Positions 1 to 6,920 of a stretch of 15,129 nt of DNA are shown here, one piece after another; the stretch's first letter is position 1, and every line of letters begins with the position of its first letter. Source of the stretch: Calditrichota bacterium (lineage in GTDB: Bacteria > Calditrichota > Calditrichia > RBG-13-44-9 > J075); assembly GCA_003695285.1 (NCBI GenBank), contig RFIL01000217.1, positions 1 through 15,129 of the forward strand, in the 5' to 3' direction. The notes under the pieces were generated by a model that was not told where the DNA came from, searched no databases, and was given only the letters and a program-made list of their open reading frames with translations. Made by a program: the position numbers and the translations under genes.

Positions 1-15
1 CCTCGATTTTTTTCC

Positions 16-53
16 TCTTTCTCTGTATCTCTACGGGTCTCTGTGGTGTTTGC
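16..53. repeat. Degenerate ACAGAG-type short repeat
   Basis: On the minus strand this stretch reads as imperfect units related to ACAGAG/AGAGA (plus strand CTCTTT, CTCTGT, ATCTCT, CTCTGTGGTG). Similar CACAGAGACACAGAG-like tracts are scattered between genes in many environmental bacterial genomes, as far as I recall. It sits in the gene-free stretch downstream of the TPR gene. It is a composition-type repeat with no coding frame that I can support, and its function is unknown. Confidence 0.4.
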
Positions 54-80
54 TGAGTATTAACTATTTTTTAACTTCAC

Positions 81-161
81 CAACTCATAAAACACATGTG
101 GGTAAAATCTCTGGAAAAACAGTCGGAGAATGTTCATCTCCTTTCTAACAAGAATGAGTTG
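81..161. other. Nested inverted repeat downstream of the TPR gene
   Basis: CAACTCAT at 81-88 is perfectly complementary to ATGAGTTG at 154-161. Inside the 65-base spacer lies a second hairpin, GGAGA (125-129) with TCTCC (137-141). The element follows the stop codon of the minus-strand TPR gene, so it could fold in the 3' untranslated RNA. There is no clear U-tract, so a classical intrinsic terminator is not supported. The rest of bases 1-211 holds nothing else I can name. Confidence 0.25.
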
Positions 162-211
162 ATATAGGGTATAAACGATTAAACAATTTACTTTTTGACC
201 AATCCTCAAGT

Positions 212-1486
212 TTATTCAATCCAACTGTAGCACGGATCTTTAATTTTTTCCCGGTGACTGTAGAGATGCTTATCTTCAATGGTTCGGATAAATGGTTTTA
301 ATTGAGAATACCGGGAATTTGCGGATGCTGCATAATTGGGGTCTTTAGCTGCCTGTCGGTAGGCTGCTCGGGCTTTTTCAAACACTAATTTGTCATCGTA
401 GGTATATCCTTTTTTATCCCGGCTGTTAGCACAATGATCTATAGCAGCTTCATAAATTTCTCCCAGAATCATATAGGGTAATCCCGATGAGGGATCTACC
501 TTTCTTGCCTTGTAGACATAGGAACGTGCGGTAGTGAAGTTGTTTAAATGTGCATAAGCTGAAGCAATGGAACAGAGAACGTTCAGGTTCTGAGGATTGT
601 GCTCAATAACTTTCTTATAGGTCTGAATGGCTTTTGAAAGTTGTTCAGTAGCCTCATAGGTTCTACCCAGATAAGTCAGCGCTTCCTCATTGGAAGGATC
701 ATTCTGTATCACAGTTTGGAAAGCTCTTTCAGCTTCCTGGTAATTACCGGATTCCAGTGCAGCTTTTCCGTAGCGCATGGCAGCAGAGACATTGGTTGGG
801 TCTTTGTCAAAGGCTTCCTTCATTGCCTGCATGGGGTCCAACCCGAAATAGGACATCATCTGCACCAGTGTATTAGAAGCTTCTGGATCCTGAGGGTCGA
901 GTTCGATCACTTTGCGTTGCGCCTCGATGGCACGCTCATCTTCCGCTTGAAAATAAAGTTGAGCCAGAATCTGCCAGTAGGATTTTTGTTTGGGGTCTGC
1001 TTTGGTCAGTGCTTCATAATGAGGAATGGCACAATTTACGTGTCCCAGGGTACGGTGGATGTATCCTGCCAGATAATGCAACCTGGCATAATTCGGGAAG
1101 CGCTCTAATCCACGCTTAATCACCAACAATGTACTGTCAATTTCGTTTTTATGGAAATAGGAATCAGAGAGCTTGTAATACACAACCCGGAATTTGGGAG
1201 AGGAGTCATTCACCACAATTTTCCAGAAATAAGGAATGGCATCATCATATTTTTTATACTTGTAGTAATCGTTTCCGAAACTATACCAGATAGCAATCTG
1301 TTTTTGATCCACTCCGGCTTCTTTTTCCTGATCATATTTTGTCATTACCTCTTCCGGAAAACAGGCCGCCGGTTCCATCTCTTCATCTTCATCCGGTTCC
1401 TGGGCTATTACAGGAAGTGAGATAAAGGATAAAAACAAGCTCAAAAACACGAAGTTTTTAAGTAGACTGTTTTGAAAACACTTCAC
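212..1486 (-). CDS. Secreted TPR-repeat protein
   Basis: A periplasmic or outer-membrane-associated tetratricopeptide-repeat protein, about 424 residues; TPR proteins act as binding scaffolds, and the partner here is unknown. I place the start at the GTG at 1486 because a perfect AGGAGG lies six bases upstream; an in-frame ATG at 1531 would add 15 residues but has no ribosome binding site. From the GTG start, a hydrophobic stretch (residues 12-27) ending in VIAQ reads as a signal peptide, followed by an acidic segment. About seven TPR units run from roughly residue 65 to 335, with repeated AxxxY...A.....P spacing. The C-terminal tail is not TPR-like: it carries a Cys near residue 352 and ends in CYSWIE, so a disulfide between the two Cys is possible. 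It is the last gene of a three-gene minus-strand unit, 238 bases after the barrel gene, so it may also have its own promoter. No frameshift is seen. The TPR call is firm, the function open. Confidence 0.9.
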   Translation of the reverse strand: MKCFQNSLLKNFVFLSLFLSFISLPVIAQEPDEDEEMEPAACFPEEVMTKYDQEKEAGVDQKQIAIWYSFGNDYYKYKKYDDAIPYFWKIVVNDSSPKFRVVYYKLSDSYFHKNEIDSTLLVIKRGLERFPNYARLHYLAGYIHRTLGHVNCAIPHYEALTKADPKQKSYWQILAQLYFQAEDERAIEAQRKVIELDPQDPEASNTLVQMMSYFGLDPMQAMKEAFDKDPTNVSAAMRYGKAALESGNYQEAERAFQTVIQNDPSNEEALTYLGRTYEATEQLSKAIQTYKKVIEHNPQNLNVLCSIASAYAHLNNFTTARSYVYKARKVDPSSGLPYMILGEIYEAAIDHCANSRDKKGYTYDDKLVFEKARAAYRQAAKDPNYAASANSRYSQLKPFIRTIEDKHLYSHREKIKDPCYSWIE

Positions 1487-1492
1487 AGTATG

Positions 1493-1498
1493 CCTCCT
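1493..1498 (-). promoter_or_regulatory. Shine-Dalgarno site fixing the TPR start
   Basis: The plus strand reads CCTCCT, which is AGGAGG on the coding strand, six bases before the GTG at 1486. The ATG at 1531 has nothing comparable, so this site favours the GTG start. The GTG start also gives a normal-length signal-peptide n-region instead of an unusually long one. Confidence 0.75.
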
Positions 1499-1724
1499 AT
1501 CTGATTCACGAATATCAACCTTTGATTTCATCGGTTTTACTCAAGTTTAAATATTTTAAGATAATTGAGGATTTCATACAAGGGAATTGTCATTAAATTT
1601 TATGATATTTCCGGAGAGGATGTAAGCCTTTTGCATTTACCGTATGAATCATTGTTCAGGTTCCGGAATCCGGGGATATCCAACCAATTTCGTTATCCAC
1701 TGAATCAACGTTTGCTTTTTGATA

Positions 1725-2915
1725 CTACCTGAAAGATTGAAACCATCGTTCTCCCATGGAAATGGAGATATAGGCTTTAAAAAACCATTCTTCTGCAAGA
1801 TTTTTGGATTTGTCTCCACGGATACCTCCCAGAAAGGCAACATCAAAGCGGTTTCGCATTCGGCTAAATGGTATTCCGAATCCAAAGTGTAGCGCTTTTT
1901 CCTGAACGGAATGATTATTGAACTGATATCCCATATTCATCAATGAAAAGCCCAATCTCCAGTCGATATGATTAAGTAATCCTGTTCCCCGTTTCTTACT
2001 GGCACTGCGCTCTATCCCCATTCCCATTTGATACCATTTCTCAAATTCACCGGAATTCTGCTTGACCGTTTTTGCCCAATCCTGGTAAGTATAATCCGCA
2101 GCAAGTTGCCATCTATTATTCAGCTTAAGTTGGCTCCCGAGCCCGAGCTGCATGGGAAAGGTATTAAAGTTCCGTTCCCGCTCAGCAGGGGTATAAATCA
2201 AGGAATTATATTTTACACTCATTTTCGTAGTGGGTTGAAAATCCACGAAGCCTGCCAGTGTTAAAGCTGTCAAGGGTTGAACCATCCCGCTAATTCCGAC
2301 ACCGGCACCGGTAATTTGATATTCAATAACATGGGTGCTGTTAATGTAGTTAGCATCATTAAATTGAAAGTCATAGCGGTCATCAATCGCTCCAAAATAG
2401 TAATTGGCACTGATTGCCAGTCCCAACACCCTGGAAGGCGCCCAGGTAAGATTGACTTTTGCTTCACTGACACTGCCATTAAACTGGGTTATCTGAGTAA
2501 ATTCCTTCCCTTCGCTGGTAATTTTCTGGGTCGCTTTAAAATCCACCACAGTATAAGGTTTTAAAGAGAGCCCGAAAATCCAGGTTCGCTTTTTGATGGG
2601 GATGGCTATGGTGACTCCCCCAAAATCAGCCGTTGAGGTTGTAAAACTGAGGTTGTTGACTTCACTTTGAAACCGCAAATAGCTCATACTAAAAGAAGCA
2701 CGGGTATCGGAAATGAACCGCCACTGCGCTGGCATATAATGGTTCAACCCAACCGAATCCGTGGCCGCCAATCCGGTATTTCCCATTCCCAAACCCCGAA
2801 CCGAAACGGTATAAGTTCTGACGCCAATACTGTTTACCCGGGAATGAAAATACGAACCTCCAAACACTTGAGCGATCAGGAGAATGCTTGAAAATATGAC
2901 CAAACGAATTTTCAT
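1725..2915 (-). CDS. PorV/UPF0164-like outer-membrane beta-barrel protein
   Basis: A predicted outer-membrane barrel of 396 residues related to the PorV/FadL/UPF0164 group. The start is the ATG at 2915, with AGGA eight bases upstream; a TTG at 2921 is in frame but too close to that site. Residues 1-19 form a signal peptide (KIRLVIFSSILLIAQVFG). The segment at about 35-65, GLGMGNTGLAATDSVGLNHY then PAQW, matches the RxxGMGxAxxA...NPA pattern at the N-terminus of PorV and UPF0164 proteins. The rest alternates polar and hydrophobic residues in strand-sized blocks with turns rich in Asn, Asp and Gly. It lies 43 bases after the lipoprotein gene and upstream of the TPR gene on the same strand, so co-transcription is likely. 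PorV itself is the shuttle protein of type IX secretion, but no other T9SS gene is visible, so the role (porin, lipid or substrate transport) stays open. Confidence 0.85.
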   Translation of the reverse strand: MKIRLVIFSSILLIAQVFGGSYFHSRVNSIGVRTYTVSVRGLGMGNTGLAATDSVGLNHYMPAQWRFISDTRASFSMSYLRFQSEVNNLSFTTSTADFGGVTIAIPIKKRTWIFGLSLKPYTVVDFKATQKITSEGKEFTQITQFNGSVSEAKVNLTWAPSRVLGLAISANYYFGAIDDRYDFQFNDANYINSTHVIEYQITGAGVGISGMVQPLTALTLAGFVDFQPTTKMSVKYNSLIYTPAERERNFNTFPMQLGLGSQLKLNNRWQLAADYTYQDWAKTVKQNSGEFEKWYQMGMGIERSASKKRGTGLLNHIDWRLGFSLMNMGYQFNNHSVQEKALHFGFGIPFSRMRNRFDVAFLGGIRGDKSKNLAEEWFFKAYISISMGERWFQSFR

Positions 2916-2957
2916 CTTCAATTTCCTTTACTTAATTTTAATCGTTATCAGGGCACA

Positions 2958-4187
2958 TCACAATCTTTCCGGAGGTAAGCGTAGTGACTGAATAATTAAC
3001 CGGGGCCGCTTATCGAGTTCCTGTTGATTATAGCGGTAAAAAGCAAATTTTGAGAGGAATTGTTCCGGTTGAGTAAACTCTACATAAAACCCGGTATAAG
3101 GTTCTTCAGATGATAGCATGTTTTGAATGTATAAACGGGCCAGGGCCTGACGATCGTTTCCACTCTTTACCACTACCAGGGTGGAATCATCGTTAAATTG
3201 AGAGAATTCTATCGTTCGGGTGGACACCCCAATGAAGGAAGAGTCTATGACCACGTTGCTATCCCGGGGCTCACTCTTGAGAGGTAGAATGTTCATCTTT
3301 GCTCCAAAGTCCGGATCGATGATGGTGTTATCAGGGTCAAAGGCCATTTCCAATCGGGCAGTCTCAACAATTACCCCTTCCGGATATTTTTGTTTCAGGG
3401 ATTGAACATCAAACTGAAGCACCGTGGCCCAGGTATCCAGTGTGGTTACCAGGTTCCTTTCGGGAAGCGGAGAAAAATTCCCTTCAAAAAGAAAGGCATC
3501 ACTGATGGACAACAAAGAGTCTGTAATCAAATTCTGGGTGCTATCACGGTATTGAACAAACAGGAAGGGACCGATGTTTTGAGACGAGTTCCGGGCTTGA
3601 AAAGCCTTGACAAAGGATGCTGAGGTAAAGTCCAGGGCAATTCCGTTATTATCAATACCGGTGGAAGTATCCGCCCACTCATTCAATCGTTGCATCCCAA
3701 AGTCATTGAAATGAAAATAGAGAGTATCATCGGTCTCCGGGGTAATGAGGATTTCCCCCAGGGGATTGCTAAAATCGACATTGGCATTGTAGTCCTGCCA
3801 GACATCAGAAGTATCCGCCAGCCAGGCATTAATGATTGGGTAACCAGTAACAGTAAAATTAGAAGAGAGATCCCCGATAGCCCCCACAGTGCTAAATTCA
3901 ATCCATGCGGAATCAATGGTCACATTGGTAGGAAGTCCACTAAAGCGGATAATCGTGCGAAACGTAAAACCGGCGTAAGAACCCACCAATAATCGTTCCG
4001 AGCCGAGAGTGGTGATGGTTTTGGATACTTTATAAGTAGAATCAAAGGTCGCATAGAGGGTATCCGTTACCAGGGTTGCGTTGCTCAAAGGAAGGTTAAC
4101 CGGGTTCTCTTCACAGGTCCATAGAAAGAAAAGTAGCAAAATACCTACAAGTTTACTGACAATCTTAAAGTTTAACCATCTTTTCAC
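2958..4187 (-). CDS. Putative DNRLRE-type lipoprotein
   Basis: A 409-residue probable cell-surface or periplasmic lipoprotein. The start is GTG at 4187, with GGAG ten bases upstream. Residues 1-24 are basic then hydrophobic and end at LWTC (Cys25). This is an imperfect lipobox, because Trp and Thr replace the usual small residues, so lipidation is likely but not certain. The mature part appears to hold two related modules of about 170 residues. The first, about 40-215, contains RTIIRFSGLP then SAWIEF and ends in GPFLFVQYRD. The second, about 225-402, contains ATVLQFD then TARLEM and ends in KRPRLIIQS. Hydrophobic strands followed by a closing RPRL(I/V) motif are typical of DNRLRE/DUF4270-like beta-sandwich domains, which occur in surface adhesins and carbohydrate-binding proteins. 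It is first in the unit with the barrel and the TPR protein. I infer a surface component that works with the barrel; the substrate is unknown. Confidence 0.75.
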   Translation of the reverse strand: MKRWLNFKIVSKLVGILLLFFLWTCEENPVNLPLSNATLVTDTLYATFDSTYKVSKTITTLGSERLLVGSYAGFTFRTIIRFSGLPTNVTIDSAWIEFSTVGAIGDLSSNFTVTGYPIINAWLADTSDVWQDYNANVDFSNPLGEILITPETDDTLYFHFNDFGMQRLNEWADTSTGIDNNGIALDFTSASFVKAFQARNSSQNIGPFLFVQYRDSTQNLITDSLLSISDAFLFEGNFSPLPERNLVTTLDTWATVLQFDVQSLKQKYPEGVIVETARLEMAFDPDNTIIDPDFGAKMNILPLKSEPRDSNVVIDSSFIGVSTRTIEFSQFNDDSTLVVVKSGNDRQALARLYIQNMLSSEEPYTGFYVEFTQPEQFLSKFAFYRYNQQELDKRPRLIIQSLRLPPERL

Positions 4188-4431
4188 GTTTCAAATTCTC
4201 CGTTTTAGTTCCTTGCCTTGCTTCTGAAATTTTACAAAATAAAAATTTACTAAAAAACCATAGTTTTTCCAAAGTGCTTCTATAATATCTCCTTCAACAG
4301 GAAGAGGCTATGTTAAAACTTACCATATAAATTAACAGGTTTGATATACCTTGGAGGTTTCCGGAAAGTTCCCAAGAAGAGTACAAGGGGGAAAGAGGTA
4401 ATGGGTTAGGTTCCATTATCGGTTTGTTCTT
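4188..4431. other. Intergenic spacer between ABC gene and lipoprotein gene
   Basis: There are 244 AT-rich bases between two minus-strand genes, long enough to hold a promoter for the lipoprotein-barrel-TPR unit. A perfect 10-base palindrome, TTTCCGGAAA, occurs around 4358-4369. I see no hairpin followed by a U-tract and no promoter that I would defend. Confidence 0.3.
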
Positions 4432-5928
4432 TTACTCCTTAGAACGGAGGTAATAAATGTTCTCACCGGGAATAAGGGTGTCAAATATATCTTCATTATG
4501 TGAGATCAGGAGGATCGCTTTTCCCTCCTTCTGTTTCTGGTAAATCATTTGCAAAACCTTTTGTATGCTTAAAAAATCCAACCCATTCAGTGGTTCATCC
4601 AGAATGAGAAGTTGGGTATCCAATACCATGGTTCTGAGAAGGTTTAATCTCTGTTTTTGCCCCCCACTTAACAGGGCAACTTTTTTCTTTAAAAAAGTTG
4701 CAGATGGTGGCGGTGTAAACAGAGTTCGTAGTTGCTGCAGGAGAGAGGTGCCTTTAAGGCGGGGTTGCAGGGGTAAACTACTAAAAACCTCTTCTACACT
4801 GGCGTTGAGATTTAATGCTTCATCGGCATGCTGAAAAACCATTCCCATTTTTTTTCCCCACAGATATCTATGCCAGTAATGCCGGGGGGTTTTGTGGGAA
4901 ATTTGCTCTCCATCCAGAACCATAGAGAAATTTTCGCAGGGCATTAAACCCATCACGATTTTAGCCAGGGTGGTTTTTCCCACTCCACTCGGCGCTTTTA
5001 AATAAACGATTTCCCCCGAATGGATAGTCAAATCTGTCTCCTTTCCTTCCTTAGATGGGGAATGAATGGTCATGGTTTTGCCAAAAACCTGGTACCCACT
5101 TTCTATGGTGAATACCGGTTTTTTACCTTCCTGGTGAGGCGAGGTCAGTGGTTTCGCAGTTTTCAGCCATTCGAGATAATCTCCCGGTGCAAACGGTTCC
5201 AGTTGCAGCCCTGATTCGGTAAGTCTTAATTCCTGGTAATCCACCCGTTCTTTAAAATGGGGATATTGCTCAAAAACCTCACTGATAATGGAATAGTCAT
5301 GAGTAATGAAGAGGCTGGTAAAAGGGGATTGAGAAAATTTTTCAAACAGCAGCCGAAGAAAAATGTTTCGGAAATGATTATCCAGGCTCCCGGATGGTTC
5401 ATCAAAGACAAACAATGCCGGCTGATCAGTCTTGTTTTTTTGATATAACACAATTTTCTTTAATGCCATGGCTAACAGTATTCGTTGCTTTTCTCCCCCA
5501 CTGGGGCGATAGGGTTTCGGAAACACCTTCAAGATTTCTCTCACTGTGGTTTCACTGGAGTTATCCCACAAAGTCTTCAGGATTTCTTTCTCTTCGGATA
5601 CTTTCCTCAGGCTACCTTCTCTTAGCTGAGCTCCTAATGGAATGAGTGGATTTAAATGAGTGGAAGGCTCTTGAAAGACAAAAAATCCATTCCGTTGAAA
5701 CTGTCGGGTAAGTTCATCCTTGCAGTAGTCAGAATAACTTAATCCATTTATCCAAATCTCCAGTCGGGTATCGTCGAGGAGTCCATATATAGCTTTGGAG
5801 ATGAGGGTTTTTCCGATCCCGGATTCTCCAAAAAGGAAGGTAATTTTATTCCTGGCAAACTTGAAATTCTCTATGGAAACGACATTTCGAGTTTTTGTAG
5901 CAATCTTAATGTTATAACGATATTCCAT
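4432..5928 (-). CDS. ABC transporter ATPase with two nucleotide-binding domains
   Basis: A 498-residue cytoplasmic ATPase with two ABC domains in one chain, as in YejF or a DppD-DppF fusion. Domain 1 has Walker A GESGIGKT (34-41), Q-loop VFQEPSTHLNP (Gln86), signature SGGEKQR (143-149), Walker B LFVFDE (172-177) and His210. Domain 2 has APSGVGKT (312-319), Q-loop VFQHADEALN (Gln365), signature SGGQKQR (421-427), Walker B LLILDE (440-445) and His477. The Q-loops of the FQ(D/E)P..xLNP type are characteristic of oligopeptide/nickel importers. Two oddities stand out: the first Gly of the second Walker A is Ala, and each domain is short, without the C-terminal HPYT segment normal in Opp/Dpp ATPases. 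No permease or solute-binding gene lies nearby, so its membrane partner is encoded elsewhere or its job is not transport. The ATG start at 5928 has only a weak GTGAG site. The family call is firm, the substrate unknown. Confidence 0.9.
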   Translation of the reverse strand: MEYRYNIKIATKTRNVVSIENFKFARNKITFLFGESGIGKTLISKAIYGLLDDTRLEIWINGLSYSDYCKDELTRQFQRNGFFVFQEPSTHLNPLIPLGAQLREGSLRKVSEEKEILKTLWDNSSETTVREILKVFPKPYRPSGGEKQRILLAMALKKIVLYQKNKTDQPALFVFDEPSGSLDNHFRNIFLRLLFEKFSQSPFTSLFITHDYSIISEVFEQYPHFKERVDYQELRLTESGLQLEPFAPGDYLEWLKTAKPLTSPHQEGKKPVFTIESGYQVFGKTMTIHSPSKEGKETDLTIHSGEIVYLKAPSGVGKTTLAKIVMGLMPCENFSMVLDGEQISHKTPRHYWHRYLWGKKMGMVFQHADEALNLNASVEEVFSSLPLQPRLKGTSLLQQLRTLFTPPPSATFLKKKVALLSGGQKQRLNLLRTMVLDTQLLILDEPLNGLDFLSIQKVLQMIYQKQKEGKAILLISHNEDIFDTLIPGENIYYLRSKE

Positions 5929-5961
5929 ATTCTCACTTTTAATTTTGGGTGATAAATTTAG

Positions 5962-6037
5962 CCAACTTCTCCCCGGTGACCTAATTTTTTTTCGTTCAAC
6001 TTCATCTTTTGAGCGATTTGGCAGTTGGAGAAGTGGG
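5962..6037. promoter_or_regulatory. Inverted repeat between divergent genes
   Basis: CCAACTTCTCC at 5962-5972 is complementary to GGAGAAGTGGG at 6027-6037 at 10 of 11 positions, with a 54-base spacer. It sits in the 218-base region between the divergent starts at 5928 and 6147, where a shared control region is expected. Operator or RNA-fold roles are both possible; neither is shown. Confidence 0.25.
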
Positions 6038-6146
6038 GTAAAAAAAACATAAACTTTCCCCCTGGCTCGTCGAAATTGCTTAATGGAGGTAGGTTGGAGA
6101 GCAAAAAGTAGGTAGAAATTTTCAACCAGGAGCTGGAGGGTAAGAG

Positions 6147-6620
6147 ATGAATCGATTCATGATTGTCAGTTTGTGTTTGTTATTAGGCATTGCTGGTGCT
6201 CAGGAGCAATCCCTGGCAAAAGGAATTAACCAGAAAACTTTAAAACAAGGAAAAAACACTGAGAAAGCTGATACATTGCAGGTGTTGGATGACAGCATTT
6301 CCAATTCCTCCATTGCAGAAGTAAAAGACCTTCAAACTCCGGATTCATTTAATGTTCAAGTGAAAGATGGGAATGTTTTAATTACTTTTGACAAGGGAAA
6401 CCTACCTCCTGTTGAGAATATCTATCTTGAAAGAAGTCAGGATGATAACATCTATACAGTTATCACTGAATTTCCGGTTGCTTTTTTACAAACGGTAGGG
6501 GAAACAGTACAATTTGTTGATGGAACCACTCGGCCCGGTGAAACTTACTACTACCGTCTGGTGCTTCGTCAACAGGATGGGAAGACCAGGTTCCTTCCAC
6601 CGGTGAATGTGCAACGATAA
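6147..6620 (+). CDS. Small secreted FN3-like protein
   Basis: A 157-residue exported protein that I do not recognise as a named family. The ATG is preceded by GGAGG seven bases upstream. Residues 1-18 form a signal peptide (IVSLCLLLGIAGA core), with cleavage near AGA/Q. Residues 20-65 are polar, low in complexity and probably disordered. Residues 67-156 look like one fibronectin type III-type beta-sandwich: FNVQVKDGNVLITF, then NIYLERSQDD, then a VQFVDG strand and the TYYYRLVL strand typical of FN3 strand F, ending in LPPVNVQ. A single FN3 module in a small secreted protein suggests a binding or adaptor role in the periplasm or at the surface. The next gene on the same strand, the DUF547-barrel fusion, begins 300 bases later beyond a set of hairpins, so it may be transcribed separately. 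The FN3 assignment rests on pattern only. Confidence 0.75.
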   Translation: MNRFMIVSLCLLLGIAGAQEQSLAKGINQKTLKQGKNTEKADTLQVLDDSISNSSIAEVKDLQTPDSFNVQVKDGNVLITFDKGNLPPVENIYLERSQDDNIYTVITEFPVAFLQTVGETVQFVDGTTRPGETYYYRLVLRQQDGKTRFLPPVNVQR

Positions 6621-6688
6621 AAGTTGTATCCCGGTAAGTGTTGAAGAAGAGCAATTAAATTGAATGTTCTTCCAGATGTTCTGCACAA

Positions 6689-6717
6689 GATGCGAGAGAA
6701 GTTAGTTCTTTCGCATC
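6689..6717 (+). terminator. 12-bp hairpin after the FN3-like gene
   Basis: GATGCGAGAGAA (6689-6700) pairs with TTCTTTCGCATC (6706-6717) along 12 positions, one of them a G-U pair, around a five-base GTTAG loop. It lies 68 bases after the stop at 6620. The stem is strong but no run of T follows, so it may be an RNA-stabilising 3' hairpin or a factor-dependent terminator, not a standard intrinsic one. Confidence 0.4.
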
Positions 6718-6763
6718 TATGTTCCCACCAGAAGATGATTTGTTACATAAGTATGAATTCCCC

Positions 6764-6857
6764 GTGATAATTCTGTAATGTTTCAGAGGTAAGTTATAAA
6801 AATATGGGTAAACTGCTTGGAGTTTGGAAGACCTCTGAATGTGACCTATATTATCAC
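6764..6857 (+). ncRNA. Predicted nested stem structure upstream of DUF547 gene
   Basis: Three nested complementary pairs occur: GTGATAAT (6764-6771) with ATTATCAC (6850-6857), TTCAGAGGT (6782-6790) with ACCTCTGAA (6831-6839), and AAACT (6810-6814) with AGTTT (6821-6825). The outer and middle stems are separated by a symmetric internal loop of ten bases on each side. The whole ends 63 bases before the start at 6921. It matches no riboswitch class I can recall. It could be a cis-regulatory leader, a small RNA, or a DNA-level dyad. Confidence 0.3.
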
Positions 6858-6920
6858 CAGGATTGGAACGTCCCATAAAGGTGTTTAAAATAAATTTGAA
6901 GCATTATTGAAAGGAATTTT

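Noticed and set aside
1649..1885. Minus-strand frame overlapping the end of the barrel gene
   Set aside because: It is out of frame with the well-supported barrel gene, has no family features and no ribosome binding site.
1725..2915. Type IX secretion system suggested by the PorV-like protein
   Set aside because: No other Por/Gld component and no T9SS C-terminal sorting domain is seen; UPF0164-like barrels occur without T9SS.
6681..6730. tRNA-like hairpin followed by CCCACCA
   Set aside because: No D-arm, anticodon arm or GTTCNANNC T-loop can be fitted around it.
6655..6876. Minus-strand open frame of 73 codons in the spacer before the DUF547 gene
   Set aside because: No ribosome binding site, no recognisable domain or signal, and it covers the hairpin array; it looks like chance.
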